Counted from the stretch's first letter, positions 35,964 to 44,716 are shown. The stretch is 64,000 bases of DNA from Paenibacillus lautus NBRC 15380 (GCF_004000945.1 NZ_BIMF01000011.1:1-64000); one strand, 5' to 3'. Numbers and translations: made by a program. The notes: a model not told the origin generated them from the sequence alone.

Positions 35964-37388
35964 ATGTACGGCATTTATATCAACCGTGAATCTAATCTGC
36001 CCGTAACCCGTCAGATCTGTCAGCAGCTGCGAAGGATCATCGAAGCGGGACAGCTGACAGCCGGAACACGTCTGCTTCCGACACGCGTTCTGGCAAAAGA
36101 ATGGGGGATTGCGCGTAATGTCGTCATTGAGGTATACGAGCAGCTGACGGCTGAAGGATATCTGGAAGGACGGATAGGATCAGGCACCTATGTAGCGGAA
36201 GGTATCCTCCCCTCTCCCAATCCGCGTACCGCTCCACCTTCGAGCACGCAGTCGATCCAGAGGCAGATCACAACTGGACATGAACACGTTATTGATTTTG
36301 CGACGGGTGTTCCCGATCAGAACATGTTTCCAAGACACATCTGGGCCAAGTATTTGAAAGAAGCAGCTGAATCTTCCGAATATGAAGACCCTGATTACGG
36401 TCACATCAAAGGTGATCTGGCTCTTCGCTCTGCGATTTGCGACTATGTATTCCGGGCTAAAGGCATTCAATGCTCACCCGAACAAATTGTGATTGTGTCC
36501 GGTGCCACTGAAGGCTTCTCCCTTCTTGCCAGATCGTTATCTTCCAGATTTCATTCCATTTATATCGAAGACCCGACAATCGATATTACCCGGGATATTT
36601 TTCAGACGATGAACTATAATCTTATTCCGGTTGAGGTTGATCACAGCGGAATGCGCGTCGATACCTTGGCAAGTATCACACCAAGTCATCTGGTTTTATT
36701 AACCCCATCACATCAGTTTCCAACCGGCAGCGTATTATCCATTCAGCGCAGACATCAGGTCATTCGGATGCTGGAGGAAGCCGACTCTTTCGCTATTGAA
36801 GATGATTATGACAGCGAGTTCCGGCTTCGAGGAATTCCTGTGCCTCCTCTACAGACGCTGTCCCCTTTAAGAGTGATCTATGTGGGAACGTTCAGCAAAA
36901 CGCTGTCGCCCAGCCTTCGGATCGGATTCATGATTGTTCCGCCGAGTCTAACCGATACCATTGCCGAAATGAAAGATAAACTGAATTTACATACCCCATA
37001 CATCATTCAAAAAGCATTAAGCCAATATATGTTGGACGGGCATCTGGAACGACATATCCATACGATGAAGAAAATGTATAAAAAACGACGTAATGCATTG
37101 ACGGAGCGGCTTCAGTACTTATTTGGACAGGATATTTCCATTCTCGGCGATGATGCGGGAATGCATCTTCAGATTATTTTCCATCCGGAACCCTACGCCC
37201 TTCTTCCATGGAATGACACGGCTTCTTACGGGTTCCGTGTTGAGCCTGTATCGAATTACAGGATCTCATCCTCTAGCCCCCACCGTTCAAGTATCGTGTT
37301 AGGATATGGAAACCTGTCTTTAGAAGAGATCGAGGAAGGATTACGCCGGCTTTATTTATTTGCTTCCTCTTGCAGGACTTCTACGTGA
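35964..37388 (+). CDS. MocR/PdxR-family regulator (GntR helix-turn-helix fused to aminotransferase fold)
   Basis: The 474-residue regulator has an N-terminal GntR winged helix (LPTRVLAKEWGIARNVVIEVYEQL) and a class-I aminotransferase domain that binds pyridoxal phosphate; the Lys in VGTFSKTLSPSLRIGFM should form the Schiff base, and EDDYDSEFR is also typical. PdxR proteins activate vitamin B6 genes, and other members control amino acid genes. Its divergent neighbour, an aldo/keto reductase, is its likely target. GGAGGG lies before the ATG. Confidence 0.85.
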   Translation: MYGIYINRESNLPVTRQICQQLRRIIEAGQLTAGTRLLPTRVLAKEWGIARNVVIEVYEQLTAEGYLEGRIGSGTYVAEGILPSPNPRTAPPSSTQSIQRQITTGHEHVIDFATGVPDQNMFPRHIWAKYLKEAAESSEYEDPDYGHIKGDLALRSAICDYVFRAKGIQCSPEQIVIVSGATEGFSLLARSLSSRFHSIYIEDPTIDITRDIFQTMNYNLIPVEVDHSGMRVDTLASITPSHLVLLTPSHQFPTGSVLSIQRRHQVIRMLEEADSFAIEDDYDSEFRLRGIPVPPLQTLSPLRVIYVGTFSKTLSPSLRIGFMIVPPSLTDTIAEMKDKLNLHTPYIIQKALSQYMLDGHLERHIHTMKKMYKKRRNALTERLQYLFGQDISILGDDAGMHLQIIFHPEPYALLPWNDTASYGFRVEPVSNYRISSSSPHRSSIVLGYGNLSLEEIEEGLRRLYLFASSCRTST

Positions 37389-37440
37389 ATGGACACATTA
37401 TGGATTTTAGACAGATTCATTCTTCCATCTACTAATTAAG

Positions 37441-37484
37441 AATGGCTCGTCCGCTGTATGCGAACCGAGCCATTTCTGTTTTAT
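37441..37484 (+). terminator. Terminator after the MocR gene
   Basis: AATGGCTCG (37441-37449) pairs with CGAGCCATT (37466-37474), followed by TCTGTTTTAT. Confidence 0.75.
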
Positions 37485-37499
37485 CCAGGAAATCCGCTG

Positions 37500-38408
37500 T
37501 CAATCTCCCGCAATCCTTTCAAAATTACGCAGCGTCCGAAGTGCATTCAATGTCAGAACGCCCTTCCATTCCTCCTTGGCCAACGGCCATACCTCTTCGT
37601 ATTGATACCAGCTCCAATTGGGCTCCCAGGCACCATCTTCCCCTTGATCCTCTATGAGCAAATCCAGTTCCAGCGGCAGAAGCTCCTGGTATTTAGCAAA
37701 ATAAGGTGAAATCGGAGAATCTATAATACTGAGAGGCGTTGCTCCGTATCCCTCGCGGCTGCCAGGATCCCTGCTTATACAGTTATCCATGAAGGCCTCA
37801 AGTGTTTCTCCGATCTCGGACGCCTGCTCTTTCGGCAATCTTTCGTTCAAGCGCAAATAACAAAACAATTCATGCATTTCTTTAAGATCGCTGGATTGTT
37901 TCAGGTAGTTCACAGCATATTCAATCCTTGATTCCAATGATTCCAAAGGGTATAACTCCCGCTCGTCGATAAAATAGGCCATGATATCCGCATTGGGATT
38001 TCCCCAATGATCCTTGAAGGCACCGTACTGCCACCATATCGCCCTGGGAGACTGCTCCGCTTCCTTAGGGATAATGTCCCACCCTGACCGTTCTGGCATA
38101 TAAGAATGCTCAAGATACTTTAACGCGGATATAACCTGTTCGTTCCGCTCCGGGTGATCTGGATTCAACCGAAGAATCTCAAGCGCTCTGGTTGTTGCCA
38201 GAGCAGATGACTCTTTGCAGCGAAGATCGGGCTCAAGTCCATGGCCAAATCCACCGTCCTCGTTCTGATAGCTGGCAAGCTCAGTTAACACGTCCGTAAA
38301 TGCCCCGTCCTCGAATTCGTACCGGAACAATGCCCGTTCAAGGTCCCTGGCCTGGTGCAGCATATATTGCCTGGCTTGTTCAAATCGAATCTGGTTTAGC
38401 TTCTTCAC
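37500..38408 (-). CDS. Alpha-helical protein of prenyltransferase/terpenoid-cyclase-like fold
   Basis: The 302-residue cytosolic protein shows repeated 'YQNEDGGFGHGLEPD'-type segments near its start and EDQGEDGAWEPNWSW near its end. Such QxxDGGF/W repeats mark the alpha/alpha-toroid of squalene cyclases and prenyltransferases, though no catalytic DXDD motif is seen. The start at GTG 38408 overlaps the stop of the VOC gene by 4 bp (GTGA), so the genes are translationally coupled. Function unknown. Confidence 0.65.
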   Translation of the reverse strand: MKKLNQIRFEQARQYMLHQARDLERALFRYEFEDGAFTDVLTELASYQNEDGGFGHGLEPDLRCKESSALATTRALEILRLNPDHPERNEQVISALKYLEHSYMPERSGWDIIPKEAEQSPRAIWWQYGAFKDHWGNPNADIMAYFIDERELYPLESLESRIEYAVNYLKQSSDLKEMHELFCYLRLNERLPKEQASEIGETLEAFMDNCISRDPGSREGYGATPLSIIDSPISPYFAKYQELLPLELDLLIEDQGEDGAWEPNWSWYQYEEVWPLAKEEWKGVLTLNALRTLRNFERIAGD

Positions 38409-38773
38409 TTGGATTCCAACTCCTCGTAGAAAGTGATTCGGTTGCCGAATGGATCCGTAACACATACCTCTTTGCTGTTCCATGGGGCGATCTCGATTCC
38501 AGGCCTGGAATACGGATAGTTCTGGTTTAACAGCTGTTTGTGAAAATCTTCAATCCCTGCCATCTCCACGCGAATGGCTGCTCCTGGGGAACAGTCACCG
38601 TAATGCTCCGTCAAATGAATCGTTAACGAATCCTTTGTTATTTGCATGTAGAGTGGTGCCGAATCATCAAACCGATGTTCCCAATCCAAGGTAAAACCAA
38701 GATATTGAATATAGAACTCCCTTGCCTTCGTTTCATCGAATACCCTGAATAATGGTATGATTTTGCTCATCAT
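38405..38773 (-). CDS. VOC-family protein (glyoxalase/bleomycin-resistance-like)
   Basis: The 122-residue protein has the beta-alpha-beta-beta-beta pattern of VOC proteins: PLFRVFDETKAREFYIQYLG at the start, and TDPFGNRITFYE at the end, as in bleomycin-resistance proteins. Metal or drug binding is possible. It is the first of two coupled genes. A GGGGGCAG precedes the ATG. Confidence 0.8.
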   Translation of the reverse strand: MMSKIIPLFRVFDETKAREFYIQYLGFTLDWEHRFDDSAPLYMQITKDSLTIHLTEHYGDCSPGAAIRVEMAGIEDFHKQLLNQNYPYSRPGIEIAPWNSKEVCVTDPFGNRITFYEELESK

Positions 38774-38871
38774 CTGCCCCCTACTACATCCCGTATTTTT
38801 TCAAACTCATTATGTATGTGCTGCTGACTTATTTAGAATATATCATAAACTCTGCAAGGCTTGTTCAAATC

Positions 38872-38912
38872 ATAAAAACCCAGCACAGATACCATAACCA
38901 CGCTGCCGGGCC
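38872..38912 (-). terminator. Terminator of the membrane-lipid operon
   Basis: On the minus strand CCCGGCA pairs with TGCTGGG and is followed by TTTTTA, 30 bp past the DedA stop at 38943. Confidence 0.65.
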
Positions 38913-38942
38913 CTCTTTGACAAATATTCATTTCATTTATAA

Positions 38943-39578
38943 CTATTCATTCCGGGTCACTTTGGACAGCTTCTTGGCTTTCTCGCGTTTAACACGACTC
39001 CACACCAGCAAAACGAGAAATGAGCTAGCCAGACAAATAAAAATCACCTTCAAATAATGTTCAACCACATTCAGAATGTACTGCCATTGTTCTCCGAATA
39101 TGAAACCTATGCTGAAAAAGACCAGCACCCATGCAGCCACGCCTGTGTATCCATACAGCCACACCGTTCGATAGGGAACCCGAATCATGCCGATAAAATA
39201 CCCGATAAATTGCCTGACCCCGGGGATGAAAAAACAAATAATGAGCAGCTTATTTCCATACTTGTTGTAATAAGCCTGCGTCTTCTCTACAAGGGACGGC
39301 TTGATAAACAGCCATTTTCCATAGCGCTCTATAAGCGGCATCCCCAGCTTGTATCCCAGGATATAGGTAATGGTCAACCCCATGGCCGCTCCCATAAAAG
39401 CAGATCCAACTGCCGGAACCATATCGATGATTCCTTTATAGGTTAAAAACCCGGTATAGGTTAAGGTACTGTTTCCAGGAGGAATTGGAAGAGCAATAAA
39501 ATCAAGGGGGAGCCCAATCAATAACACCAGGTAACCGTATTGTTCAAACAACCGCTCAACCAATTCAAACAAATTCAT
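38943..39578 (-). CDS. DedA-family membrane protein
   Basis: The 211-residue polytopic protein of the VTT superfamily has the GLPLDFIALPIPPGNSTL entry and the FFIPGVRQFIGYFIGMIR motif. DedA-type proteins move undecaprenyl phosphate or other lipids across the membrane. It is the last gene of a four-gene operon (VTT, PAP2, glycosyltransferase, DedA), 18 bp from the glycosyltransferase gene, with AAGGAG in front. Confidence 0.82.
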   Translation of the reverse strand: MNLFELVERLFEQYGYLVLLIGLPLDFIALPIPPGNSTLTYTGFLTYKGIIDMVPAVGSAFMGAAMGLTITYILGYKLGMPLIERYGKWLFIKPSLVEKTQAYYNKYGNKLLIICFFIPGVRQFIGYFIGMIRVPYRTVWLYGYTGVAAWVLVFFSIGFIFGEQWQYILNVVEHYLKVIFICLASSFLVLLVWSRVKREKAKKLSKVTRNE

Positions 39579-39596
39579 GGGGAAAACTCCTTCGTC

Positions 39597-40838
39597 TTAC
39601 CGATAACTGTCATAGTAGTGTTGTAGAGCATCATTTACATAAACTTCTCTGTTCAGCACTTCGTAGGGCACTAGATTCATATCTTCAGACCATTCACCAG
39701 AAATGCGCTGATTCTGTTGAATATCCATCAATCTTGTCAGGACCAGCAAAGCCGAATCTTTATGCGTGTTTATGGCCGCCCGCCGTTTCATCTCTTGCAG
39801 CAAGGACGGGCTCGTAATTAATGTCAGCAGTTGGTGTTTCAATTCACCGGCCATGGCTTGACGTGCCACGCCTATTCCAACCAGGTAGTCCGCATTATCC
39901 TGCTCTTGGCCTGGCAGGGGGTTCACTAGCAGCATCGGGCGCTCCATCGTTAATGCCTCGGAAATCGTGAGTCCTCCCGGCTTTGTTACCATTAGATCCG
40001 CTATCGCCATCAATTCATGCATACGATCCACATAACCCATGACAGTGATCTGCGGATGATCTAAAAATTCTACGAGCAGCGCTTGATATAACTTCACGTT
40101 GCGGCCGCACACGACTATAAACCGAACACCCTGCGGGTATGCCCTTGATTTTAAGAGCTCGATAATTTCTTTATCGATCATCCCTTCTCCACCGCCCATG
40201 ATCAGCACGACCTGCTCGGATGGACGCAAGCCATAATTAGCTCGGAGCCGTTCCGGATCGACCGGTTGACTATACATGGGATTGACGGGTATGCCGGTCA
40301 CGGAGATCTTTTCGCTTGGCACGCCTTTGCGCTCCAATGCAACCTGTACCACATCGGAACCAACCATGTAATAATCCGTATGAGAGTGTATCCAGTAACT
40401 GTGATCTGTATGGTCCGTCATGACGGTTGCCGTCGGCACATTTGTGAAGCCCATCGCTTTCAGCAGAGACATGCCCGCTGCTGCCGGCGGAAACGTACTG
40501 ACCACGATAGCCGGATTTTCCGTTTCCAGCATCGTGCTGAGCTTGTGAAGACTGAAGGTGCTGAAGCGTTTCAGCATCTGGATGAGCGTGTTTTCCTCGC
40601 GCGTTTTTTGGAATAAATAGCCGTAAACGGATGGAAAATGCTTCATCCATTGCACAAAGAAAAACTGACCGGCCACATGCAGCCGTGGATGGGTTAACTC
40701 CATGTAATCAACGACCTTAACGCGCAGATGAGGGTAGTTTCTTTTAGCTGATTCCACAATGGCCTTTGATGCCTGGTTGTGACCCTCTCCCAGACTTCCG
40801 GTTAATATGATGATTTTTTGCTCATATATGGATCTCAT
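39597..40838 (-). CDS. MGDG-synthase-like glycosyltransferase (UgtP-type)
   Basis: This is a 413-residue GT-B enzyme of the MGDG synthase family. It has GSLGEGHNQASKAI at the N-terminus, STFPPAAAGM in the middle and TKPGGLTISEAL in the sugar-nucleotide-binding C-terminal half. UgtP makes diglucosyl-diacylglycerol, the anchor of lipoteichoic acid; other members glycosylate different lipids. It stands with phospholipid-phosphatase and lipid-flippase genes in one operon. Substrate inferred. Confidence 0.8.
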   Translation of the reverse strand: MRSIYEQKIIILTGSLGEGHNQASKAIVESAKRNYPHLRVKVVDYMELTHPRLHVAGQFFFVQWMKHFPSVYGYLFQKTREENTLIQMLKRFSTFSLHKLSTMLETENPAIVVSTFPPAAAGMSLLKAMGFTNVPTATVMTDHTDHSYWIHSHTDYYMVGSDVVQVALERKGVPSEKISVTGIPVNPMYSQPVDPERLRANYGLRPSEQVVLIMGGGEGMIDKEIIELLKSRAYPQGVRFIVVCGRNVKLYQALLVEFLDHPQITVMGYVDRMHELMAIADLMVTKPGGLTISEALTMERPMLLVNPLPGQEQDNADYLVGIGVARQAMAGELKHQLLTLITSPSLLQEMKRRAAINTHKDSALLVLTRLMDIQQNQRISGEWSEDMNLVPYEVLNREVYVNDALQHYYDSYR

Positions 40839-40860
40839 GAATATGACTCCTTATCTAACG

Positions 40861-41397
40861 TTATGTGATTCCAATGACATGCATCAGGTATACGACCAGC
40901 CATCCAGAACCGAATCCAATCAGACTGCCTGCCAGGCAATCGGTTGGGTAATGATATCCCCAATATACACGGGATAAACCGACCAGCACAGCCAAGATAA
41001 GCAGCAGTATCGTCGGCAGCGGAGATACCAGAAACAACAGCGGTGTAATGACGGCAAAGATCGCCGTGGTATGTCCTGACGGGAAGGAGTAGTCCTTCAA
41101 TGGAAAATTTCCGATCTTCACCTGCTCCAGAACCCGGAACGGACGATCTCTTCTGACGATCTTCTTGATGAGGACAACAATCAGATGGCTAACGGTTAAT
41201 GCTATGGCACTCTGATATGCCGTTATATCCCATGCTTCAAATGCAGCCCACGCGATGAGCAGGGCGGTCAGAATCGTAAAGGTGGCTCCACCGAGATGGG
41301 TGATTCCGCCGAACAACCGATCAAAGGCTCTGTTGCTGATCGTCTGGTTGCACCAGACGAATACCCGGTGATCAAATCTTCGTAATCGCTCTATCAT
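40861..41397 (-). CDS. PAP2-family phosphatase (undecaprenyl-diphosphatase-like)
   Basis: This membrane phosphatase of 178 residues has about five helices. It has the three catalytic motifs of the family: KIVRRDRP, FPSGHT and SRVYWGYHYPTD. BcrC-type members recycle undecaprenyl pyrophosphate and give bacitracin resistance; others cleave phosphatidylglycerol phosphate. It starts immediately after the stop of the VTT gene (TGAATG), which is a sign of coupling. Confidence 0.87.
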   Translation of the reverse strand: MIERLRRFDHRVFVWCNQTISNRAFDRLFGGITHLGGATFTILTALLIAWAAFEAWDITAYQSAIALTVSHLIVVLIKKIVRRDRPFRVLEQVKIGNFPLKDYSFPSGHTTAIFAVITPLLFLVSPLPTILLLILAVLVGLSRVYWGYHYPTDCLAGSLIGFGSGWLVVYLMHVIGIT

Positions 41398-42015
41398 TCA
41401 TTCTTCACCTGCCGTTACATCAATTGAATCTTTTGAACCCTGCACGACAGGGACCTCCGAACGTTTCTTCCTGCGGTTCTTGATAAAGCGAACCGTCAGC
41501 CAGACTCCTCCAATCAAGGCACCTACGGACAACAAAATAATCGTAAGTACGCTGTCCACCATATTCTCTGCCGCACGGCCATATACGTAGAACAGCACAC
41601 CTACGGTATAGAACTTCACGGCGCGTCCGATCGCAGCGTAGCTGAGAAGTTTCCATAAGGGATAACTCATGCAGCCGGATAGAATGGTGAAAATTTTGAA
41701 GGGTATCGGTGTAAACGCACCGACAAGGATAGCAGCTTCGCCATGCTTGGTAAACAACGCCGTGGCGGAATCGTACCATTTTTTCTTCATGATCTTGGTT
41801 AAGACCAAATTTCCGGAAACCTTGCCGATTCCATAACCGATCGGCGTCCCGATCAGGCAGCCGACAAATCCGATCGTGGCGAGCCAGATCGCACGGTCCG
41901 GACTCAATGCACTTAAAGACAATTGCGAGAAAAGCGCCGGAATCGGAAAAATAATCGCATCGATCATAGCATGAATAAATAATCCGATATCGCCCAAATT
42001 ACGTAAAAAATCCAT
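41398..42015 (-). CDS. VTT-domain membrane protein (YqaA/DedA superfamily)
   Basis: The 205-residue membrane protein has the MIDAIIFPIPALFSQ start and PIPFKIFTILSGCM in the middle, typical of the YqaA branch of the VTT superfamily. It is the first gene of the lipid operon and is a likely lipid scramblase or flippase partner. The basic C-terminal tail is cytoplasmic. AGGAG precedes the ATG. Confidence 0.8.
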   Translation of the reverse strand: MDFLRNLGDIGLFIHAMIDAIIFPIPALFSQLSLSALSPDRAIWLATIGFVGCLIGTPIGYGIGKVSGNLVLTKIMKKKWYDSATALFTKHGEAAILVGAFTPIPFKIFTILSGCMSYPLWKLLSYAAIGRAVKFYTVGVLFYVYGRAAENMVDSVLTIILLSVGALIGGVWLTVRFIKNRRKKRSEVPVVQGSKDSIDVTAGEE

Positions 42016-42100
42016 CAGGCCTTGTCTCCTCTGCTAGGCTACACACTTGGCAGCCCGTATATTGTGCGATATCGTTGGTCAAATTCAATTTCGAAATCAT
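41999..42100 (-). CDS. Possible 33-codon leader peptide overlapping the VTT gene start
   Basis: A frame from ATG 42100 to TAA 41999 reads MISKLNLTNDIAQYTGCQVC and onward, out of frame with the VTT gene, whose start it overlaps by 17 bp. AGAGGA lies ten bases before its ATG. It could couple translation or act as an attenuator, or be chance. Low confidence. Confidence 0.28.
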   Translation of the reverse strand: MISKLNLTNDIAQYTGCQVCSLAEETRPDGFFT

Positions 42101-42186
42101 CCGTTCACATTCCTCTCCCACATCATGTTAAAGCAAGGATATCATGATCGGAGAAGGATGCCTTCCGTCTTCAGACGATAATTAAC

Positions 42187-42234
42187 CTAGACTTAGGTCT
42201 AGATACTAATAGTAGATATAATATAGTAGATATA
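42187..42234 (-). promoter_or_regulatory. Tandem 12-bp repeats and a palindrome in the lipid-operon promoter region
   Basis: ATAGTAGATATA occurs twice, at 42209-42220 and 42223-42234, with a 14-bp period; CTAGAC-TTAG-GTCTAG is a palindrome at 42187-42202. They lie 170-220 bp upstream of the VTT start in an otherwise empty 330-bp gap. They look like operator sites. The rest of the gap (42016-42347) holds the leader ORF and a terminator. Confidence 0.55.
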
Positions 42235-42285
42235 GTATAAACGAGTTTTATGATCAATAAGTTGAGTTTATAACCATTTGGATCA

Positions 42286-42326
42286 AAAACAAAAAAACAG
42301 CTTAGCCGCAATGTGCGGCCAAACTG
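42286..42326 (-). terminator. Terminator after the HAD gene
   Basis: On the minus strand a 13-bp stem (CAGTTTGGCCGCA with TGCGGCTAAGCTG, two G-T pairs) is followed by TTTTTTTGTTTTT. Confidence 0.85.
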
Positions 42327-42347
42327 CCCTGCTCCAAGACCATGAAA

Positions 42348-42995
42348 CTATTCAAATTCACAAATTTTCGCGACTTCTCGGATCGAGTTTACCACATGAT
42401 CGGCCTGCGATAAGTCCTGATTCCCCGAATTCGGGTTCACGAAGCCGATGCATGTCATGCCAGCCGCCTTCGCTGCGGCCACGCCATGCCGGGCATCCTC
42501 AAGCACCATGCAATGCTCCGGATCCACACCGAGCAATTCAGCCGCCTTAAGATATACATCCGGGGCCGGTTTTCCCTTCTCCACCTCTTCACCGCTCACT
42601 ACGCATTCAAAATGTTCCAAGAGATCGAACTTACGCAAGACGGCCGAAATAAATACAGGTGGCGATGATGATGCAATAGCTGCCGGTATGTTACGTGCCT
42701 TAAGCTCCGCAAGGAGCTCCCGTATCCCATCAATAGGCTCCATTTCCCGTGAGGTAAGTATTTCGATTTTATTGGACAATTGGTATTCAATGATTTCCGA
42801 AACGGATTGGGTAAGCTGATGTTCGTCTTTAATGGTTGCCCACATCTCCGGATTGGTCATGCCTACATATTTCTCCAGCTGTTCATGAGTTATCGCCGAT
42901 CCGTAGTCGTTCATCACCTGAATATCGACTTCAAAGTGAAGCGGTTCGCTGTCAATAATGACTCCATCCATGTCAAAGATAAATGCCTGTATCAT
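42348..42995 (-). CDS. HAD-superfamily hydrolase (beta-phosphoglucomutase-like)
   Basis: The 215-residue phosphatase or phosphomutase has FDMDGVIIDSEPLH with the nucleophilic Asp, IASSSPP as motif II, GKPAPDVYL as motif III and MVLEDARHGVAAAKAAGM as motif IV. The last is normally EDS; here Ala replaces Ser. ATG 42995 has AAAGGAG seven bases upstream. Substrate unknown. Confidence 0.8.
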   Translation of the reverse strand: MIQAFIFDMDGVIIDSEPLHFEVDIQVMNDYGSAITHEQLEKYVGMTNPEMWATIKDEHQLTQSVSEIIEYQLSNKIEILTSREMEPIDGIRELLAELKARNIPAAIASSSPPVFISAVLRKFDLLEHFECVVSGEEVEKGKPAPDVYLKAAELLGVDPEHCMVLEDARHGVAAAKAAGMTCIGFVNPNSGNQDLSQADHVVNSIREVAKICEFE

Positions 42996-43025
42996 GTTCA
43001 AACTCCTTTGTTGAAATGTTTTTTG

Positions 43026-43139
43026 TTAACGCCAGATTATATCGAGTACCGTTCCCAGCACTCCGGATTTATGGCCTCTGAGCACATCGGGATTGAATAC
43101 TTCGACGAAGCCGCATCGGGTACAGGATACAAAGCGATC
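43026..43139 (-). pseudogene. C-terminal remnant of a small zinc-ribbon protein
   Basis: After the stop of yjjG, another minus-strand frame reads DRFVSCTRCGFVEVFNPDVL, then RGHKSGVLGTVLDIIWR and TAA at 43026. Small zinc-ribbon proteins of Bacillales (about 65-70 residues) end with this CxxCG...HKSG...DIIFG pattern. Their first half, with the other CxxCG pair, is absent: the frame runs straight into yjjG. It is a 5'-truncated remnant, probably lost by a deletion that joined yjjG to it. Confidence 0.7.
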
Positions 43140-43836
43140 ACTCAAATGAAATAATATCGTACAGTTCCATAAGCGAATGAATCTCATACTTAGGTTGAAT
43201 AGATGTCGGGTTTGCCTTGCGCAGCGGATTATACCAGCAGGTATCAATCCCGTAATGGATGCCTCCTTGTATATCGGAAGTTAACGAATCGCCGACAATG
43301 AGAACCTCCTTCTTGTCGGGGTGATTCAACTTATCGAAGGCATAATCGAATATCCCTTTGTGAGGTTTTTGGGACCCGGCATCCTCCGAAACAATGATGC
43401 ATTCAAAGGAGTTGCATAACGGCGACCGGCTGATTCGGTTAAACTGCACTTCCTTAATTCCGTTCGTGATGATAGCCATTCGTTGGCCGCGTTCGGCCAG
43501 TTGACTGCACAGCTCTTCCGCCCCGTCCATCAGAAAGGAGCCTTGCCCTAAATATTTTATGTAAACATCGCTAAAGGCATCAGCGTCCAAGGCGCACTTA
43601 ATGCCGTGTTCTGCCAACAGCCGGTCAAACCTGGCAGTACGCAATTCACGTTGTGTAACCTCCCCCTGCTCGAAATCACTCCACAACTGCTGATTAATGC
43701 GTCTATAGCTGTCTACGATGGCATCCGTGCACTCCTGATCAATCTCGCCAAAAACACCGGATAACGCAAAAGCCTCCGACTTGGCGTAGTCGTATAATGT
43801 TTCATCTGCATCAAATAAAATAACGTTGTAACGCAC
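43138..43836 (-). CDS. yjjG: YjjG-family noncanonical pyrimidine nucleotidase (HAD)
   Basis: The 232-residue phosphatase begins ILFDADETLYDY, the YjjG form of HAD motif I, then has IITNGIKEVQFNRI, SQKPHKGIFDYA and VGDSLTSDIQGG. Such enzymes remove 5'-phosphate from modified pyrimidine nucleotides. GTG 43836 follows AAGGAGGG. Its stop overlaps the zinc-ribbon remnant. Confidence 0.82.
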   Translation of the reverse strand: MRYNVILFDADETLYDYAKSEAFALSGVFGEIDQECTDAIVDSYRRINQQLWSDFEQGEVTQRELRTARFDRLLAEHGIKCALDADAFSDVYIKYLGQGSFLMDGAEELCSQLAERGQRMAIITNGIKEVQFNRISRSPLCNSFECIIVSEDAGSQKPHKGIFDYAFDKLNHPDKKEVLIVGDSLTSDIQGGIHYGIDTCWYNPLRKANPTSIQPKYEIHSLMELYDIISFE

Positions 43837-43863
43837 GGCTGCCCTCCTTACATGCTGCTTAAC

Positions 43864-44097
43864 TCATTGCAAACTGGATTGTTGATTCAATTCCCTAATC
43901 TTCTGCCTTCTTTTGTCCTCTAGATGATCCCTGTTGCTCTTTACCAGCTCCGTTAGACGAACGAGTATTAACACCAACAACGTAATGATTGCCCCTGCTG
44001 TTAATATCATCATGATCCATTCATTTACTGCAAACAGCATAGTTAGAAGCAATTCAATCAAAATGAAGATTCCCGCACCCAAGGCAAGCTGTTTCAT
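43864..44097 (-). CDS. Small two-helix membrane protein
   Basis: The 77-residue protein has two membrane helices (about 5-25 and 31-50) and a charged, helical C-terminal tail of about 27 residues. GGAGG lies four bases before the ATG, and the stop of the GNAT gene upstream is 9 bp away, so they are cotranscribed. No family recognised. Confidence 0.6.
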   Translation of the reverse strand: MKQLALGAGIFILIELLLTMLFAVNEWIMMILTAGAIITLLVLILVRLTELVKSNRDHLEDKRRQKIRELNQQSSLQ

Positions 44098-44106
44098 AAT
44101 ACCTCC

Positions 44107-44691
44107 TTAACTCTCTCTGCGGAGTTTATAGAGATGATGCCGCTCCTGCTCAAGCTCGATTTCGCCCATATATGTAAACCCGCATTTTTGGATCACTTTA
44201 TTGGAGGCATGATTATGAACGACGGCTACAGCACTTAGCTCGAGCTCTTTTGTATTCCGGAACAAGAACTGAATTAATGCCCGTACAGCTTGCGTTGTGT
44301 ATCCCTTATTGTAATACCGATTGGAAATTCCGTACATGATCTCTCTATTAGGCGGGGGCAGTTCTTCCTTAGGACCTGTATTGCACCAGCCGATACATTC
44401 GCCTGTTTCTTTCAAGACTATGGCTAGCCGCAGACGCAGCTGCCCCACATCCCCGCCGTCATGAACGGCCTGCAAGAACTGCCGATTCTCCACAATCTCA
44501 TAGTTAGTTAACCATTCAAGTCGTTGTTCCCTCGATACATCCCAACCGGGGAGGAACTGTCTGATCTCCGGTTCGTGCGTGATCTTAAAGATCGCATCAA
44601 GGTCTTCCACCTTATACTCCCTGAGCAGGATGTCCTCACATTCAATGGTGAAGGGCATTCCTTGAGAATCGATATTTGTCTTATTGTTCAA
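44107..44691 (-). CDS. GNAT acetyltransferase
   Basis: The 194-residue protein has the Acetyltransf_3 pattern: DILLREYKVEDLDAIF, YYNKGYTTQAVRALIQF as the acetyl-CoA loop, and VVHNHASNKVIQKCGFTYMG. TTG 44691 follows GGAGG, six bases upstream. Substrate unknown. First gene of a pair with the small membrane protein. Confidence 0.8.
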   Translation of the reverse strand: MNNKTNIDSQGMPFTIECEDILLREYKVEDLDAIFKITHEPEIRQFLPGWDVSREQRLEWLTNYEIVENRQFLQAVHDGGDVGQLRLRLAIVLKETGECIGWCNTGPKEELPPPNREIMYGISNRYYNKGYTTQAVRALIQFLFRNTKELELSAVAVVHNHASNKVIQKCGFTYMGEIELEQERHHLYKLRRES

Positions 44692-44716
44692 TTTAGTCCT
44701 CCTGCATTCATTCGGC

